NCBI GenBank assembly: GCA_965240325.2
Contig: OZ251237.1
Span: forward strand, 1,550,001 to 1,614,000
DNA: 64,000 nt
Direction: 5' to 3'
Origin: Rebecca billardiae RCC1528
Lineage: Eukaryota > Haptophyta
Part shown: positions 42,765-53,891 of the stretch, one piece after another
How the letters are laid out: each line of letters opens with the position of its first letter
Numbering within the stretch: position 1 is the first letter of the stretch
Program-made: the position numbers and the translations under genes
Notes under the pieces: model-generated
Database searches by the model: none
What the model was told of the DNA's origin: nothing
Seen by the model: only the letters and a program-made list of their open reading frames with translations

Positions 42765-45700
42765 ATGGCGACGCCGCGCGTCGTCGCGCCGAACACGACC
42801 ACCTTCGAGCACGGCCTGCTCCCGCCGCTCCCCGGCGCGGGCGTGCCGCCGGCGCGCGTGCGCGCGCTCGCGCGCGCGCTCGGCCGCACGGTCGGCCGCG
42901 CGCGCTGGCGCGCGCTCGCGCGCAGCCACGCGGGGCTGGGCGAGGCGCACGCGGACATCGTGTTCGAGCTGTTCGCCACCCTCGCCGCCGGCTCGCCCCT
43001 CGCGCGCGCCGCGCCGCCGGCCGCGCCGCCGCCGCACGGCCGCGCGCCGCAGCAGCACGAGCCGCGCGCCGGCGCGCCGCGCGCGCCGTCGCGCGAGCTG
43101 CTGCTGCTGCTGCTGATGCAGTCGTACAACCACACGGTGGTGCGCTCGCCGGTGAAGACGCAGGAGGAGGTGGGCGACACGTGGCCGCGCGCCGCCGAGC
43201 TCCGCCACGCCGGCGGCCACGCGCCCTCCGCGCGCTCGCTCGCCGTGCAGGCGCGCAGCGGCCGGCGCGCGACCGAGCTCGCGCGCGAGCGGCTGCTCTG
43301 GCTGGCGCGGCACGCGGACACGCTGGTCGAGGTGCTCGCCGGGTGCAACGCCGACGAGGACGACGCCGACGCCGACGACGCCGACCACGCCGACATGGAC
43401 CTCGACGCGTCGCCCGCGCGCGCGGGCGCGGGCGCGGGCGCGGCCGCGCCGCGCGCGCTCGGCGGCGCGCCGGTGTCGCCCGCGAGGCGCGCGAGCGACG
43501 AGGACAGCGTGGGCGGGCCGCTGCCCGCGGTGCAGCTCACGCCCGCCGACCTCGAGCCGCTCGGCATGCTGCTGCAGCCCGTCCTGCCGCCGGCAGGCGC
43601 CGCGCCACACCCGGCAAGCCCCCTCGGCGCTGGCGGCGGCGCCGCCGACGCCGCCGCCGACGCAGAGGGGGCGGCGGCGGCGGCGGGCGGCGTGCCGCTC
43701 GCCGCGGCGTTCCCCTCGTTCGCCGCCGGCGCCGCCGGCCTCGCGCACACCTGGCCGCGCCCCGCCGCCGGCGGCGGGCCGAGCGTGGGCGCGCAGCAGC
43801 TGCGCACGGAGCTTGGCGCGCTGCTGTCAGACTCGGCAGCGGCGGCGCTGCAGCCGCCGGGCGAGTGGGGCGCGGCGTGGGCCATGCCGGGCGGCTCCGG
43901 GAACACCTCGCCGCTGCCCTCGCCCGTCGCGTCGCCAAAGGCGCGCGCGACCGCGGGCGGCGGCGGCGGCGGTGGCGGCGGCGGCGGCTGGGTCGGCGCG
44001 GCCGGCGGCTCGGCCGGCGGCGTCTGCGGCGGCAGCTGCGCGCCGGTGACGCCCTCGCCGCTCAACCCCGCGGCGAGCGCCGCCTCGAGCGGCGGCAGCG
44101 CGGAGCGCCCCTCCGCCGCCGCCGCCGCGCCCGCGCCCACCATCAGCCTGGCGGTGGTCGTGACGGACGCGGACGCGGCGGAGGGGGAGGGCGGCGCGGA
44201 CGGCGGCGGCGCGGACGGCGGCGGGCCGCGCGGCACGCCGCCGCACGCCAGCCCGCACGCGCACGGCTCGGCGGCGAGCGGCGGCCGCGCGGGCGGCTTC
44301 GGCAGCAGCGGCTTTGGCGGCGGCTCGCTCAGCCCGGGCGCGCTGCGCGTGCCGGCCGACGGTCCGGGCGGGTGCAGCCCCGGACTGCCCGGACTGATGG
44401 GCGTGACGGTGGGGCCGCTCAGCCCCACGCCGGGCGGCGGCGGCGGGGCGGGCCACGGCGGCGGGCTGGGCGGCGCCTCTCCCTCCTCGCCCGCGTCCAG
44501 GCCCGGGTGCGCACGCGCGCCGCGCGCCGCGCGCCGCGCGCCGCCCCGCCCTGAGCGCTGCCGCCCGCCCCGGTGCCGCCGCCGCCCCTCCTTCCCTCCC
44601 TGTCCGCACGCAGCCTGGTGGGCACGGCCGAGGCGCACGCGGGCGGTGGCGTGCGTGTGCTCTACATCTGGGGCGCGCACCGCCGCACGCAGGTCGTCGA
44701 CGCCGCGGCGATCCGCGCGGCGGCCGCGCGCGCGCGCTCGCTCGGCGCGGCCGCCGCCTCCGCCTCCGCCCAGCAGCAGCGGCGGCCGCAGCAGCCGCAG
44801 CCGCAGCAGCAGCAGCCCGAGGGCGCGGAGGGCGCGGAGGGCGCGGAGGGCGCGGAGGGCGCGGAGGGCGCGGAGGGCGCGCCCCTGGAGGCAGACGTTC
44901 AGATCGTCGACTGCCACGCGTCCATCGTGTACCTCCTCGCGCCCGTGCGCTGCGTGCTCGTCCTCGGCTGCACCGCGTGCACGCTGGTCGTGGGCGCGGT
45001 CTCGCGCGTCCTCACCGTCGAGCACTCGGAGCGACTGCGCGTGCACGCGCCGTGCGGCGCCGTGCGCGTGGCCAACTGCAACGAGGTGCGCGCGTGGCGC
45101 GCGGGGCGGGGTTGGGGCGGGGCGCGGGCTAGGGTTAGGGTTAGGGTTAGGGTTGGTGCGCCGCCGCGCGCCGGCCTGGGCGCGCGTCGGCGGGGCGTGC
45201 GAGCGCGCTGCCCTTGCCATGCGTGCGCACGCGCGCACACACACGCGCGCGCACACACGGCGCACATGCGCGTGCACACGCACGCACGCGCTGCGCTGCG
45301 CTCACGAGAGCCATGTGCGCGCATCGCATCGCGGCGCGGCGCGGCGCGGCGCGGCGCGGCGCGGCGCGGTGGCTTCCAGTGCACGCTGCACCTGTGCGTC
45401 AACTCGCGGCCGCTGCTCAGCGGCGAGAACCACCGGCTCGTCCTCGCGCCGTACGGTGCGCGCGCGTGCGCGCGCGCGTGCGTGTGTGCGTGCGTGCGCG
45501 CGTGCGTGTATGTGTGCGTGTGCGTGCGTGCGTGCGTGTGCGTGCGTGCGTGTGTGCGTGCGTGTATGTGTGTGTTTGCGTGTGTGTGCGTGTGCGTGTG
45601 TGCGTGCGTGCGAGCGCTCACGTGCGCACGCGGCCGCCCCCGCGCCTCGGCTGCCCTGCTGCGCGCGCTGTACCGCCGAGCGCAGCCGCGCAGTACTCGC

Positions 45701-46608
45701 GCGCGGCGCTCGACATCGCGGCCGCGCGGCTCAGCCCGGCCCTCGAGGCGAACCGGTGGAATGAGCCCGTGAGGTGCGCGCAGCACGCGCTTGGCCGTGC
45801 GCGCCGCGCGCCGCCCGCCCGCGCGCCGCGGCTGACGCGCCGCCGCGCCCGCGCCGCCGCCCGCGCCGCCGCAGCTTCAGCGCGCCGGGCTCGACGCCGG
45901 GCGCGGGCGTGGTCACCCTGCTGCCGCCCGCCAAGTGCTTGCCCTTCTCCGTCCCCTTCGAGTTTGACGAGGCCGGGCCCGAGGGTGCGGGCGCGGCGCA
46001 TGCGCATTCGGGCCGTGCGGGCTTGGGAGGCGGCCAGGGCGCGGAGCAGCAGCAGCAGCAGCCGGCGGGCGCGCACCCGTGCGCACTGCCGCCCGAGTAC
46101 GCGCAGGTGAGTGCACGCCGCGCGCCGCGCGCGCCGAGCGTGCTGGGCGCGGCGCCGCGGGCCCCGCCGCCGCCGCCGGCTGCCGGCCGGCGCCGGCGGG
46201 GCGCGCACGCACGCGCGCTCAACGCGCCCCCTCCGCCGCGCGCGCGCGTGCGCGCAGGCCATCGCCGACGCGCGGCAGCGCCTCGTCTCCTTCCAGCACG
46301 AGCTCGCGCGCGTCTCCTCCTCCGCGTCCGTGCGCGAGGACGTGCAGAGCGCCGTGCACCGCCGCTTCAAGGAGTGGCTGCTGCGCTCGGGCAACATGCG
46401 ACAGGTGCAGGACCTGATGGCGCTCGATGCCGGGCTGGGCGGAGGCGGCGGCGCGGCGGCCGGCGCGGCCATCGGCGCGGCGGGCGGCGCGGGCGGCGCG
46501 CCCGCCGGCGGCGTGGGCAGCCTCGGCGCGTACCTGCTCGCCGCGCACGGCGCCGCCGCCGCCAACCCGCCCGACAGCCCGGGCAGCGGCTCAACGTCGC
46601 CGCGCTGA
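42765..46608 (+). CDS. TBCCD1: TBCC domain-containing protein 1
   Basis: Six exons: 42765-44506, 44614-45085, 45380-45455, 45686-45773, 45875-46106, 46258-46608 (986 aa). The core is the C-CAP/cofactor-C-like beta-helix: [40 protein letters not shown], then [26 protein letters not shown], ending with ANRWNEPV. Downstream, [17 protein letters not shown] and the helical [18 protein letters not shown] match the C-terminus of animal and Chlamydomonas TBCCD1. The N-terminal [16 protein letters not shown] and [10 protein letters not shown] helices also fit. In other species the protein sits at centrosomes or basal bodies and orients the Golgi and centrioles. The protein is nearly twice the usual length because of Ala/Gly/Pro-rich filler at about 240-580, poly-Gln, and a GAE repeat. 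Intron 2 contains TTAGGG units. Confidence 0.9.
44820..44884 (+). repeat. 9-bp coding minisatellite (GAE)n in TBCCD1
   Basis: About seven tandem units of gagggcgcg in exon 2, encoding Gly-Ala-Glu repeats next to a poly-Gln run. Confidence 0.9.
45130..45154 (+). repeat. Interstitial telomere-type repeat
   Basis: Four consecutive ttaggg units inside TBCCD1 intron 2. This is the vertebrate/many-protist telomere unit, here far from any visible chromosome end. Confidence 0.9.
45331..45370 (+). repeat. 5-bp satellite (gcggc)n in TBCCD1 intron 2
   Basis: About seven to eight tandem gcggc units ending 10 bp before the acceptor ttccag. Confidence 0.9.
45456..45620 (+). repeat. GT/GC alternating tract in TBCCD1 intron 3
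   Basis: About 165 bp of tg/cg alternation (gtgtgcgtgcgtg type) starting at the donor site. Confidence 0.85.
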
Positions 46609-47121
46609 TGGCGGCGGCGGTGGCGGCGGTGGTGACGGCGGTGGTGTGTGTGCGCGGCGTGTGCCGTGCGCGGCGTGCGGAGGCGGCCGCGCCGCGCGGC
46701 GCACGTCGGGGAGCGCCCACGGCGCCCGGCTCGTGGCCGCCGGCGCGCGCCGCTGGCAGACGCCGACAGCCGGACAGGCCGAGGCCGAGCTGTCGGCGAC
46801 GTCGGCGGCCATCGCGGCGGCGGCCATGCGCATGGCGTCGCTGGACGGCCGCTGCCCGGGCCGAGCAAGTGCTGGATTGCTGCGGCACTGCTGGCGAGTG
46901 CTGCGTGTACGTCAGACCATCAGGTCATCATGCACCGCACAGCGTCAGCTGCGCGCGTGATCAGACTGCTTCGATGACGACGGCTCAATTAAACTGATAA
47001 CTATCAGCATCGTCAGTGCTATCAGATATATAAGTGCTGTCGCGCGCTGACAATAGTGATAGTCGGCGGACGCGATATATATATATATAATAATGACGAT
47101 TAGAGTCGGCCGTAGCTAGGC

Positions 47122-47583
47122 CGGTCAGAGTAGCCCCACTGTATGGGGTGTGTGGCCCAAAATCCAACTTTCTGTCGTCTGCTTGAGATGACTATACTAT
47201 ACGCGCTCTCAAACTGAAACTTCGGGATGTCAATATTCGCCTGAAATGACCTGGGGTCACGCTGATAAGTTTTGCGAAAAATGTCACATATACTGGACTG
47301 ATATATACGACCTCAATCTCGACGCGATCTCGGCAACATTAGTAGGGGCCCCAGATACACGATCTCCAAGGTGATCTCGCTATTTGCACCAGAATCGCAC
47401 CGGCTAGATCACATTTTGGCAGTCTGGAATTGGCACAGGCGGATTCTACACCCTGGAATTAAGCCTGCTATAAACGAACTTAAACGGACTCAAACAGTTA
47501 TGAATAGAGGAGATATTTCATATTTCGAGATTTCGGGAGATTGTGTCACTCGGGAGTGTACCGGTCGGAGCTCTGACCCCACT
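47122..47583 (+). mobile_element. MITE-like element, copy 1
   Basis: About 460 bp starting ggtcagagtagccccact and ending ggagctctgaccccact. The ends are imperfect inverted repeats (tcagagc..cc against ggagctctga). No transposase is encoded. Composition is far richer in AT than surrounding genes. The second copy follows directly. Confidence 0.75.
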
Positions 47584-47591
47584 GAGAGTCG

Positions 47592-48033
47592 GGGTCAGAG
47601 CCCCACTGGGGGGTGCGTGGCCCAAAATCCAACTTCCTGTCGTCTTGACTGACTTGAGATGAGGCTCTCAATAAACTTCGGGATGTCAATATTCGCCGCC
47701 TGAAACGAGCTGGGGTCACGCTGACAAGTTTTGCGAAAAAATGTCATATACGACCTCAATCTCGACGCGATCTCGGCAACATTAGTAGGGGAGATACACG
47801 ATCTCCAAGGTGATCTCGCTATTTGCACCAGAATCGCACCATCTAGATCACATTTTGGCAGTCTGAAATTGGCACAGGCGGATTTTACACCCTGGAATTA
47901 AGCCTTATAACGCCTACTAACTAGTTCGTCCAAGTAAATACCCGCGTGTGATAGTTCATGCTAAGAGATTTCGGGAGATTGTGGCACCCAAGAGTGTTAC
48001 TGAGTGTAACGTTCGGAGCTCTGACCCCACTAA
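47592..48033 (+). mobile_element. MITE-like element, copy 2
   Basis: Tandem second copy, starting ggtcagagccccactgggg and sharing aacttcgggatgtcaatatt, gacctcaatctcgacgcgat, agatacacgatctccaaggt and ttggcacaggcggatt with copy 1 in order. It ends with the same ggagctctgaccccact. It differs by small deletions, so the tandem is not an assembly duplicate. Confidence 0.8.
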
Positions 48034-48356
48034 ATGACGATGACGTTATCAGTTATGACTACTAGCTTATTACTCTGCTTACGGTGCAGTCCGCAGAGTT
48101 GAGAGTGCTATTGGGGCCCGGGACTCGGCCTCGGGAGTGCTCACCAAGTGCTGAGCTCTGCACCGCCCTTTGGCTCTGCAGATCTCACGAGCAAGCGGGC
48201 GCGCGGTTTCTCACGAGGGACCGTTTGCCGCGTGCACGCTCTCCGAAGAGAACGGTATGGTACGGTACCGGTAGGTCGCTGGAAACTGCTTTGAACCCAT
48301 ATGCATGACCTCACGCGAGAGCACGCACAGTAGGCCAACGATCTCGTTTTACTAGG

Positions 48357-49772
48357 ATGGCACCGGCGCGCTCGGCAGCGGCGGCCGTGCGACTGACCGA
48401 CCTGCCGCCCGAGCTGGTCGCGCGCATCCTCGCCCACCTCGATGGCACGCGCGACCTCGCCGCCGCTAACGCCGCCGCGCGCCTCTTCCGCGGCGCGCCG
48501 CTCGAGCACGCGCTGCGCGAGCGCGCACGCTCCCGCGGGCACGAGGCCGCGCTGCCGGCGACCCTGCCCGTTGGCGCGTCCACGTGGGCGGAGGAGCTGC
48601 TCGCGCGCGAGCGTCTTCTCGAGCTCGCGCGCACGCACGCGCACGTCGTGGCTGCTGCCGGCGATGCTGTGTCGGATTGTGCATTCAGCGCGTTTGTCGA
48701 CGCGGACGGCGGCGTGCACACGTGTGGCGCACCGCTGGGCCATCCCGAGCTCAGCAGGCAGACGGACGTGCTCGTGCCGACGCGCGTGCGCTCGCTGGAG
48801 GCGATGCGCGTGCGCGCAGTGGCTGCCGGTCTCATGCACCTGCTCGCGCTGAGCGAGGCGGGCGCCGTGTACGCGTGCGGCCGCAACGAGTACGGCCAGC
48901 TGGGCGTGGGCGACAAGGCTGAGCGACGGGCGTTCGTGCGGGTGGCGGCGCTGGGTGCGGAGCTCGTCGTCGGCATTGGCGCTGGCGCCAACTACAGCTT
49001 CGCGCTCACAGCTGCGGGCGCGGCGTACAGCTGGGGCCGCAACCGCTATGGCCAGCTCGGCCACGGCGACACGGAGCACCGGCTGGAGCCGACGCGCATC
49101 GAGGCGCTGGACGGCGTGCGCGTGGGCGGCGTGGCCGCGGGCTGCTGGCACACGCTGCTGCTCTCGGCGTGCGGCGCCGTGTACTCGTGTGGGTATGCCG
49201 GTTACGGCCGCCTTGGGCACGGTGACGAGCAGCAGCAGCGCACGCTGCGGCGCATCGAGGCGCTCGCGGGTGTGCGCGCCGTGCACGTCAGCGCGGGCTG
49301 GTCGCACAGCCTGGTGGTGGACGCAGCGGGCGGCGTGCACTCCTTCGGAGGCGGTTTAGGTGGCGCGCTCGGCCACGGTGACCAGGCGCGTCGCTTCGTG
49401 CCCACGCGCATCGAAGCACTGATGGGCGTGCGGGTCGTGCGCGCCAGCGCGGGCCTGCACAACAGCGCGGTGGTGTGCGCGGACGGCAGCGTGCACGCGT
49501 TTGGGAGCAACTACTTGGGCCAGCTGGGGCTGGGGCACCGAGAGGATCGCGCGCTGCTGCCCGAGCGGGTGGAGGGCCTCGCGCATGCGCGCGTGCTCGA
49601 CTGCTCACTCGGCGATCGGCACGCCCTCTACGTCACAGCAGACGGTGCCGTGCACGCGTGCGGCACGCATTCGGGCGCGCTCGGCCTGGGCGTGGGCGAC
49701 GATGGCGGATTGCAGCCGATGCCGCAGCGCGTGGTGCAGCCGCCGCCCCTGCTGTGCTGTGGGCCGCGCTGA
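48357..49772 (+). CDS. F-box/RCC1-repeat protein, copy 1 (471 aa)
   Basis: Single exon from the ATG at 48357. Residues about 10-45 (VRLTDLPPELVARILAHLDG) form an F-box-like helix set, which in other proteins binds Skp1 of SCF ubiquitin ligases. Seven or so RCC1-type repeats follow as a beta-propeller, with blade signatures ACGRNEYGQLGVGD, SWGRNRYGQLGHGD, SCGYAGYGRLGHGD and AFGSNYLGQLGLG. No nuclear localisation signal is obvious. RCC1 propellers bind varied partners, so this is not evidence for Ran exchange activity. An SCF substrate receptor is a reasonable inference. It is the only plus-strand copy of four in the window and lies about 300 bp after the tandem mobile elements. Confidence 0.85.
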   Translation: MAPARSAAAAVRLTDLPPELVARILAHLDGTRDLAAANAAARLFRGAPLEHALRERARSRGHEAALPATLPVGASTWAEELLARERLLELARTHAHVVAAAGDAVSDCAFSAFVDADGGVHTCGAPLGHPELSRQTDVLVPTRVRSLEAMRVRAVAAGLMHLLALSEAGAVYACGRNEYGQLGVGDKAERRAFVRVAALGAELVVGIGAGANYSFALTAAGAAYSWGRNRYGQLGHGDTEHRLEPTRIEALDGVRVGGVAAGCWHTLLLSACGAVYSCGYAGYGRLGHGDEQQQRTLRRIEALAGVRAVHVSAGWSHSLVVDAAGGVHSFGGGLGGALGHGDQARRFVPTRIEALMGVRVVRASAGLHNSAVVCADGSVHAFGSNYLGQLGLGHREDRALLPERVEGLAHARVLDCSLGDRHALYVTADGAVHACGTHSGALGLGVGDDGGLQPMPQRVVQPPPLLCCGPR

Positions 49773-50299
49773 TCAACGGCCCGTGGCGGGTGCGGTGCTC
49801 ACGCGCGGGCTTGCGAGTGCGCGGTGCGCGAGTGCTCAGTGCTGCCCTCCGTACTCGTTCCGGCAGGCCGCGCTGCCAAGCAGCAGCCACTGAGGCCAGC
49901 TCCCGGCAGCTCGTGCTGTGCTGAGTGCGCTGCTGTGTACACGGGCCGTACATCATCATCATGCAGCCTCGTGTGGCAGCACGGTGGTGCTGGAGCAGCC
50001 GCTCGAGCTCGCACTACGGTGGCGAGGGTAGTGGGATAGATGGTGCGCTGATTGAGCTGCGAGCGTGGGCTCCGCACACCGCTCTTCACGATGAGTGACA
50101 GACAGTGACTCATCACTCAAGGGCAGTGACTCCCGGTCGACTCTGATATTCGCCCGCCGGCCCGCTGTCATTTTCGCCGGCCAACCGTCGTCGAGATTGC
50201 AGATTTGCAGAAGATCGAGTCAACGACGACGACGACGGCGAGGAGGGTCCGCACCGCGACGGCGGCCAAAGGGCGCAAGGGCTAGCGGCGAGGCGAGCG
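49773..50299. other. Intergenic region, no gene seen
   Basis: About 0.5 kb between two same-strand genes. It contains short gtgactcat repeats near 50092-50130 and no recognisable gene. Confidence 0.45.
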
Positions 50300-53200
50300 A
50301 TGGCCCCGCGACGACGGACTACGCCGCAAGCCGCGCGCCGTGGCTCACCGGCGAGCGCGCAGACGCGGACGCCGATCGTCGACGTCACCAGCAGCGAGGA
50401 CGAGGGCGACGCCGGCGTGGCGTCTCCCGCGCCCAACGGCACGCCCACGCCGCCGCCGCCGCAGACCACGCAGCGCGGCACACCCGTGCGCGCAGCCGCG
50501 CGCAACGCCAAGGAGACGTTCGCACGGCGCGAGGAGGAAGCCGACGAGGAGGAAGAGGAGGAGGAGGAGGTCGTGCCAGCGCGTCGCGCACGCTCGTCCC
50601 GCCGCGCGGCGCCGCGCAGCAGCACCCGCCGCCGCGCCGCGCGCGCGGCGGCGGCATGCTCGGGCGCCGACTCAGACCCCGACTACAGCGGCAGCGGCGG
50701 CAGCGGCGGCAGCGGCGGCAGCGGCGGCGAGGGCAGCGCGGGGGACGAGGACGACGATCCCGAGGCCGACGAGCGGTCAGAGCGCTCGTCGGACCCCGAG
50801 GCGGGCGCGAGCAGCGGCGCTGACGAGGAGGCGGAGGAGGCGGAGGGGGGCCGCAGCCGCGGCCGCGCTCGCTCGGCGCGCGCGGCCGTGGCGGCGGCCG
50901 CGGCCGCGGCGGACGCGGAGGGCGACGAGGGCAGCGAGGGCAGCAGCGCGTTCACGAAGGACAGCACGGGCGCGCGCGTGCGCAAAGAGCGCACCGACGC
51001 GATCACCTTGGATCCCCTCAAAGAAGTGCACGCGCTCTGGGCCGCGCCGGACGGGCGGCTGCGGCTGCGCTTCAACTTTTCCACGCTGCTGGCGATCGCA
51101 CGGCGCGCGGGCGGGTGGCGGCAGCCGCCGCACTTCCGCGCGCCGATGGACGCGGCGTTCGGCGCGCAGCTCAGGCGCAAGTTCGGCGCGCACTGCCTCA
51201 AGCTCGAGACCCTCCCGGGCGCGGCCGAGCGCTCGCACGCCGGCAGCGACTTCTTCGAGCAGCTGCAGGTGCGCACGCACACGCGCGCGCGCTGCACCGC
51301 ACTGTGTGCATGCGTGTGTGCTTGTGTGGGTGTGTGTCAGTCTGTGTTACCCTGTGTCAGGCTGTGTCGGCCTCTGTCCGTCTACCCATGCGGGTGCGTG
51401 CCTGTGTCTCTGAATGTGTGTGCACCCGCGCGCCCACACCGCCCAGCTGAGGCGCTCCTGCCCCCGACCCGAATCCACCCACGCCCCCTGCCCGCCCCCC
51501 GCCCCGTGCCGTCGGCTGGGCCGATGCAGCGCTTCCACTACTCGTCGCTGCTCTCGCAGGTGCGCGACCTGTTCGTGTGCCCGCTGTGCCTCGCGCTGCT
51601 CAGGGGCGCGGCGGACGGCGAGGCGGCGGCGGTCGCCGCGCGCGATGGCAGCGGCGCGGAGGCCGACCCGTCAGATCTGGACGGCGCCACCGCCGAGCGC
51701 CTCTCTGAGCGCGTGCACGCGCTGCTGGGCTCGGAGGCGCACTTCGAGCCGCTGCGCGCGCTGTACAGCGCGGATGCGGTCCGAGAGTGTGCGCGCGAGG
51801 CCGGCTGCTTCGCCGAGCGCGCGGCGGCGTGCGTGTGCTTCGAGACCAAGGTGCGGCACCACCTGCGGCACCGGCGGCACCGGCGGCACCTGCGGCACCG
51901 GCGGCGCTGCCGTCCGCGCACGCCCCCTTCCGCGCGCGCACCCGCCCGCCCGCCCGCCCGTGCCCGCGCCAGCTTGGCCGATGCGCTTTGCGCCGCCTGA
52001 TCGCGCGGCGCGGTGTGCTGGGCCAGATCGGGCCAGAGCAGACCGCGTCGCTCGTTCTGACCCGGGCTCTGCCCCGCACCCCGCGCGCGGCGCTGCTGGC
52101 GCGCGCGCAGGCGGCGGTGCGCGCGCACCTGTGCGCCGACCACGGGCTGAGCCGCGCGGCGCTCGCCGGGCCGGACGTGGCGGAGCGGCTGGAGGCGTTC
52201 AAGATGCGCGACCGGGACGGGCTGGTGCAGCGCTGGGTGGGCGGCGGGCGGCGCGCGGCGGGCAAGTCGGTCTCCGCCGGCCACCTGCAGGCCTACTGGC
52301 GGCAGTGCGGCGGCACCAGCTCTGCGCCCGGACTCGAGCCGGACGAGGCGCCGGACGAGGAGTGGCTGTGGACCAACGCCCTGCGGTACGTGCTGCTGTA
52401 CGACGAGGTGCAGCGGCGGAGGCAGGCGAGCGCGGCGAGCGCCGCCGCCGCCAAGCGCGGGCGCGGGCGCGCGAGCGCGCGGCACGAGCGCGGCTCGCCC
52501 AGCCCCTCGCCCAGCCCTGCGGCCGGCAGCGCGCGCCGCGGCCGCCGCGGCCGCGTGCTCGCGTCGAGCGACGACGAGGCGGAGGAGGCGGGCGCGGGCG
52601 GCGGGGCGGGTGGCGGGCGCGCGGCCGGGCCCGGCGGCGGCGGTGCGGGCGACGCCGCCCTCGACCCCTCCGAGCCGCTGCCCCCCGCCTGTGGGCCCCT
52701 CCGCGACAGCCTGCTGCCCGCCGCCACGCCCGCCGCGCGCACGCTCGGCCGACTCATCTTCGAGAGCCTCTTCCCGCCGCAGCCCGCGGACGACGACATG
52801 GCCGAGTGGCTGAGGAGCGACGACGACGACGACGACGAGGAGGAGGAGGAGGCGGGCGCGCGCCGTGCGCCCGCCCGCCCCGAGGAGGCGGAGGAGGAGG
52901 CCTGGGAGGAGGCGATGGTCGAGCGCATGCGCAACGGGCAGGCGGACGCACAGGCGGACGCGAGCACAAGGCGGGCACAGGGGCGGACACCGGGGCGGGC
53001 GCGCCCAAGCGGCGGCGGCAGCGAGGAGGAGGAGGGCGACGACGACGACGAGGAGGAGGAGGAGGACGAGGAGGAGGAGGAGGACGACGAGGAGGAGGAG
53101 GCGGAGGACGAGAGCGATCCCGCCGACGGTCCGGCCGGCAGCCAGGACGAGGACGAGGACGGCGGCGGCCGCTTCATCAGCGGCCGAGTCGAGTACGAGA

Positions 53201-53802
53201 TCGAGCCTGACGAGCTCGAGCTGGCAGAGCGAAGGATGCGGGAGGCGCGCAAGCGCCGGCGCTCGGCGGGACGCGGCCGGCCGGAGCGCGACGCCGCCGA
53301 GCCTACGGCCGACGGCGCGCGCCCAGCCGCAGCCGCAGCCGCAGCCGCAGCCGCAGCCGCAGCCGCAGCCGCAGCCGCTGCCATCGATGACAATGATGAC
53401 GATGATGAGGAGGCGGAGGAGGAGGGCCGGACCAGTCCGGTGCGCCGGGTGGCGCGGCGCGTGTCTCTGGGGGAGAGCGGCGGCAGCGCCGGGCGCACGC
53501 GCGCGCGATGGCGCCGCGCGATCGAGGACAGCAGCGAGGACGAGGCGGCCGCGCCGGCCGCCGCTGAGGCAGCGGGCGCGGCCTGCGCCACCGCCTCGGC
53601 CTCTGCGGCTGCGCCGGCTGCTGCCAGCGCGCCACTGCTGCCGCCGGCGCTGCCGTCGCCGCCTGGCTCGGAGCTGCGTGGCGCAGCGGCCCCGGCGGCC
53701 GCTGGCAACGATGGTGACGATCGCGCTCTGGACGCCAGGAGTGCCGCGCTGGTCGAGGCGGGCGGGACGACCGCCTGCCCCGCCCCCGCGGCTGACGGCT
53801 GA
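50300..53802 (+). CDS. Large acidic, probably nuclear protein of unknown function
   Basis: Proposed exons 50300-51268, 51530-51850 and 51973-53802 (about 1039 aa). The third acceptor is uncertain; a later in-frame CAG near 52110 would also fit. The N-terminal 200 residues are disordered, with Glu/Asp runs and Arg-rich patches. A conserved-looking globular part follows, with RLRLRFNFSTLLAIARRAGGW, FHYSSLLSQVRDLFVCPLC (a CxxC, perhaps zinc-binding) and CFAERAAACVCFETK. A second helical part follows, with WVGGGRRAAGKSVSAGHLQAYW and EEWLWTNALRYVLLY. The rest is Glu/Asp runs up to about 40 residues, a run of about 20 Ala, and basic clusters such as RKRRRSAGRGR. This composition is typical of chromatin or nucleolar proteins. 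I do not recognise the family. Two of the proposed introns could be retained without frame loss over part of their length. Confidence 0.7.
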
Positions 53803-53891
53803 CGAGTGAGTGACGACCGCGCGCCGCGCAGCTCGGCACACTCACAGCACCCACCGACGAAGAAAATGAAAATGATGATGCGCGAGAAATC

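Larger units (their letters stand above)
46609..48356. other. Intergenic region with tandem mobile elements
   Basis: The first 370 bp are GC-rich with no clear gene. From about 46980 the GC content falls sharply. An AT microsatellite lies near 47081, then the two element copies. The last 320 bp lead into the first RCC1 gene. Confidence 0.55.

Noticed and set aside
45130-45154. Chromosome end suggested by the TTAGGG array
   Set aside because: Only four units, inside an intron of an intact gene with genes on both sides.
48357-49772. RCC1 as Ran nucleotide exchange factor
   Set aside because: Multiple F-box-bearing copies with diverged blades. RCC1 repeats alone do not indicate Ran exchange activity.
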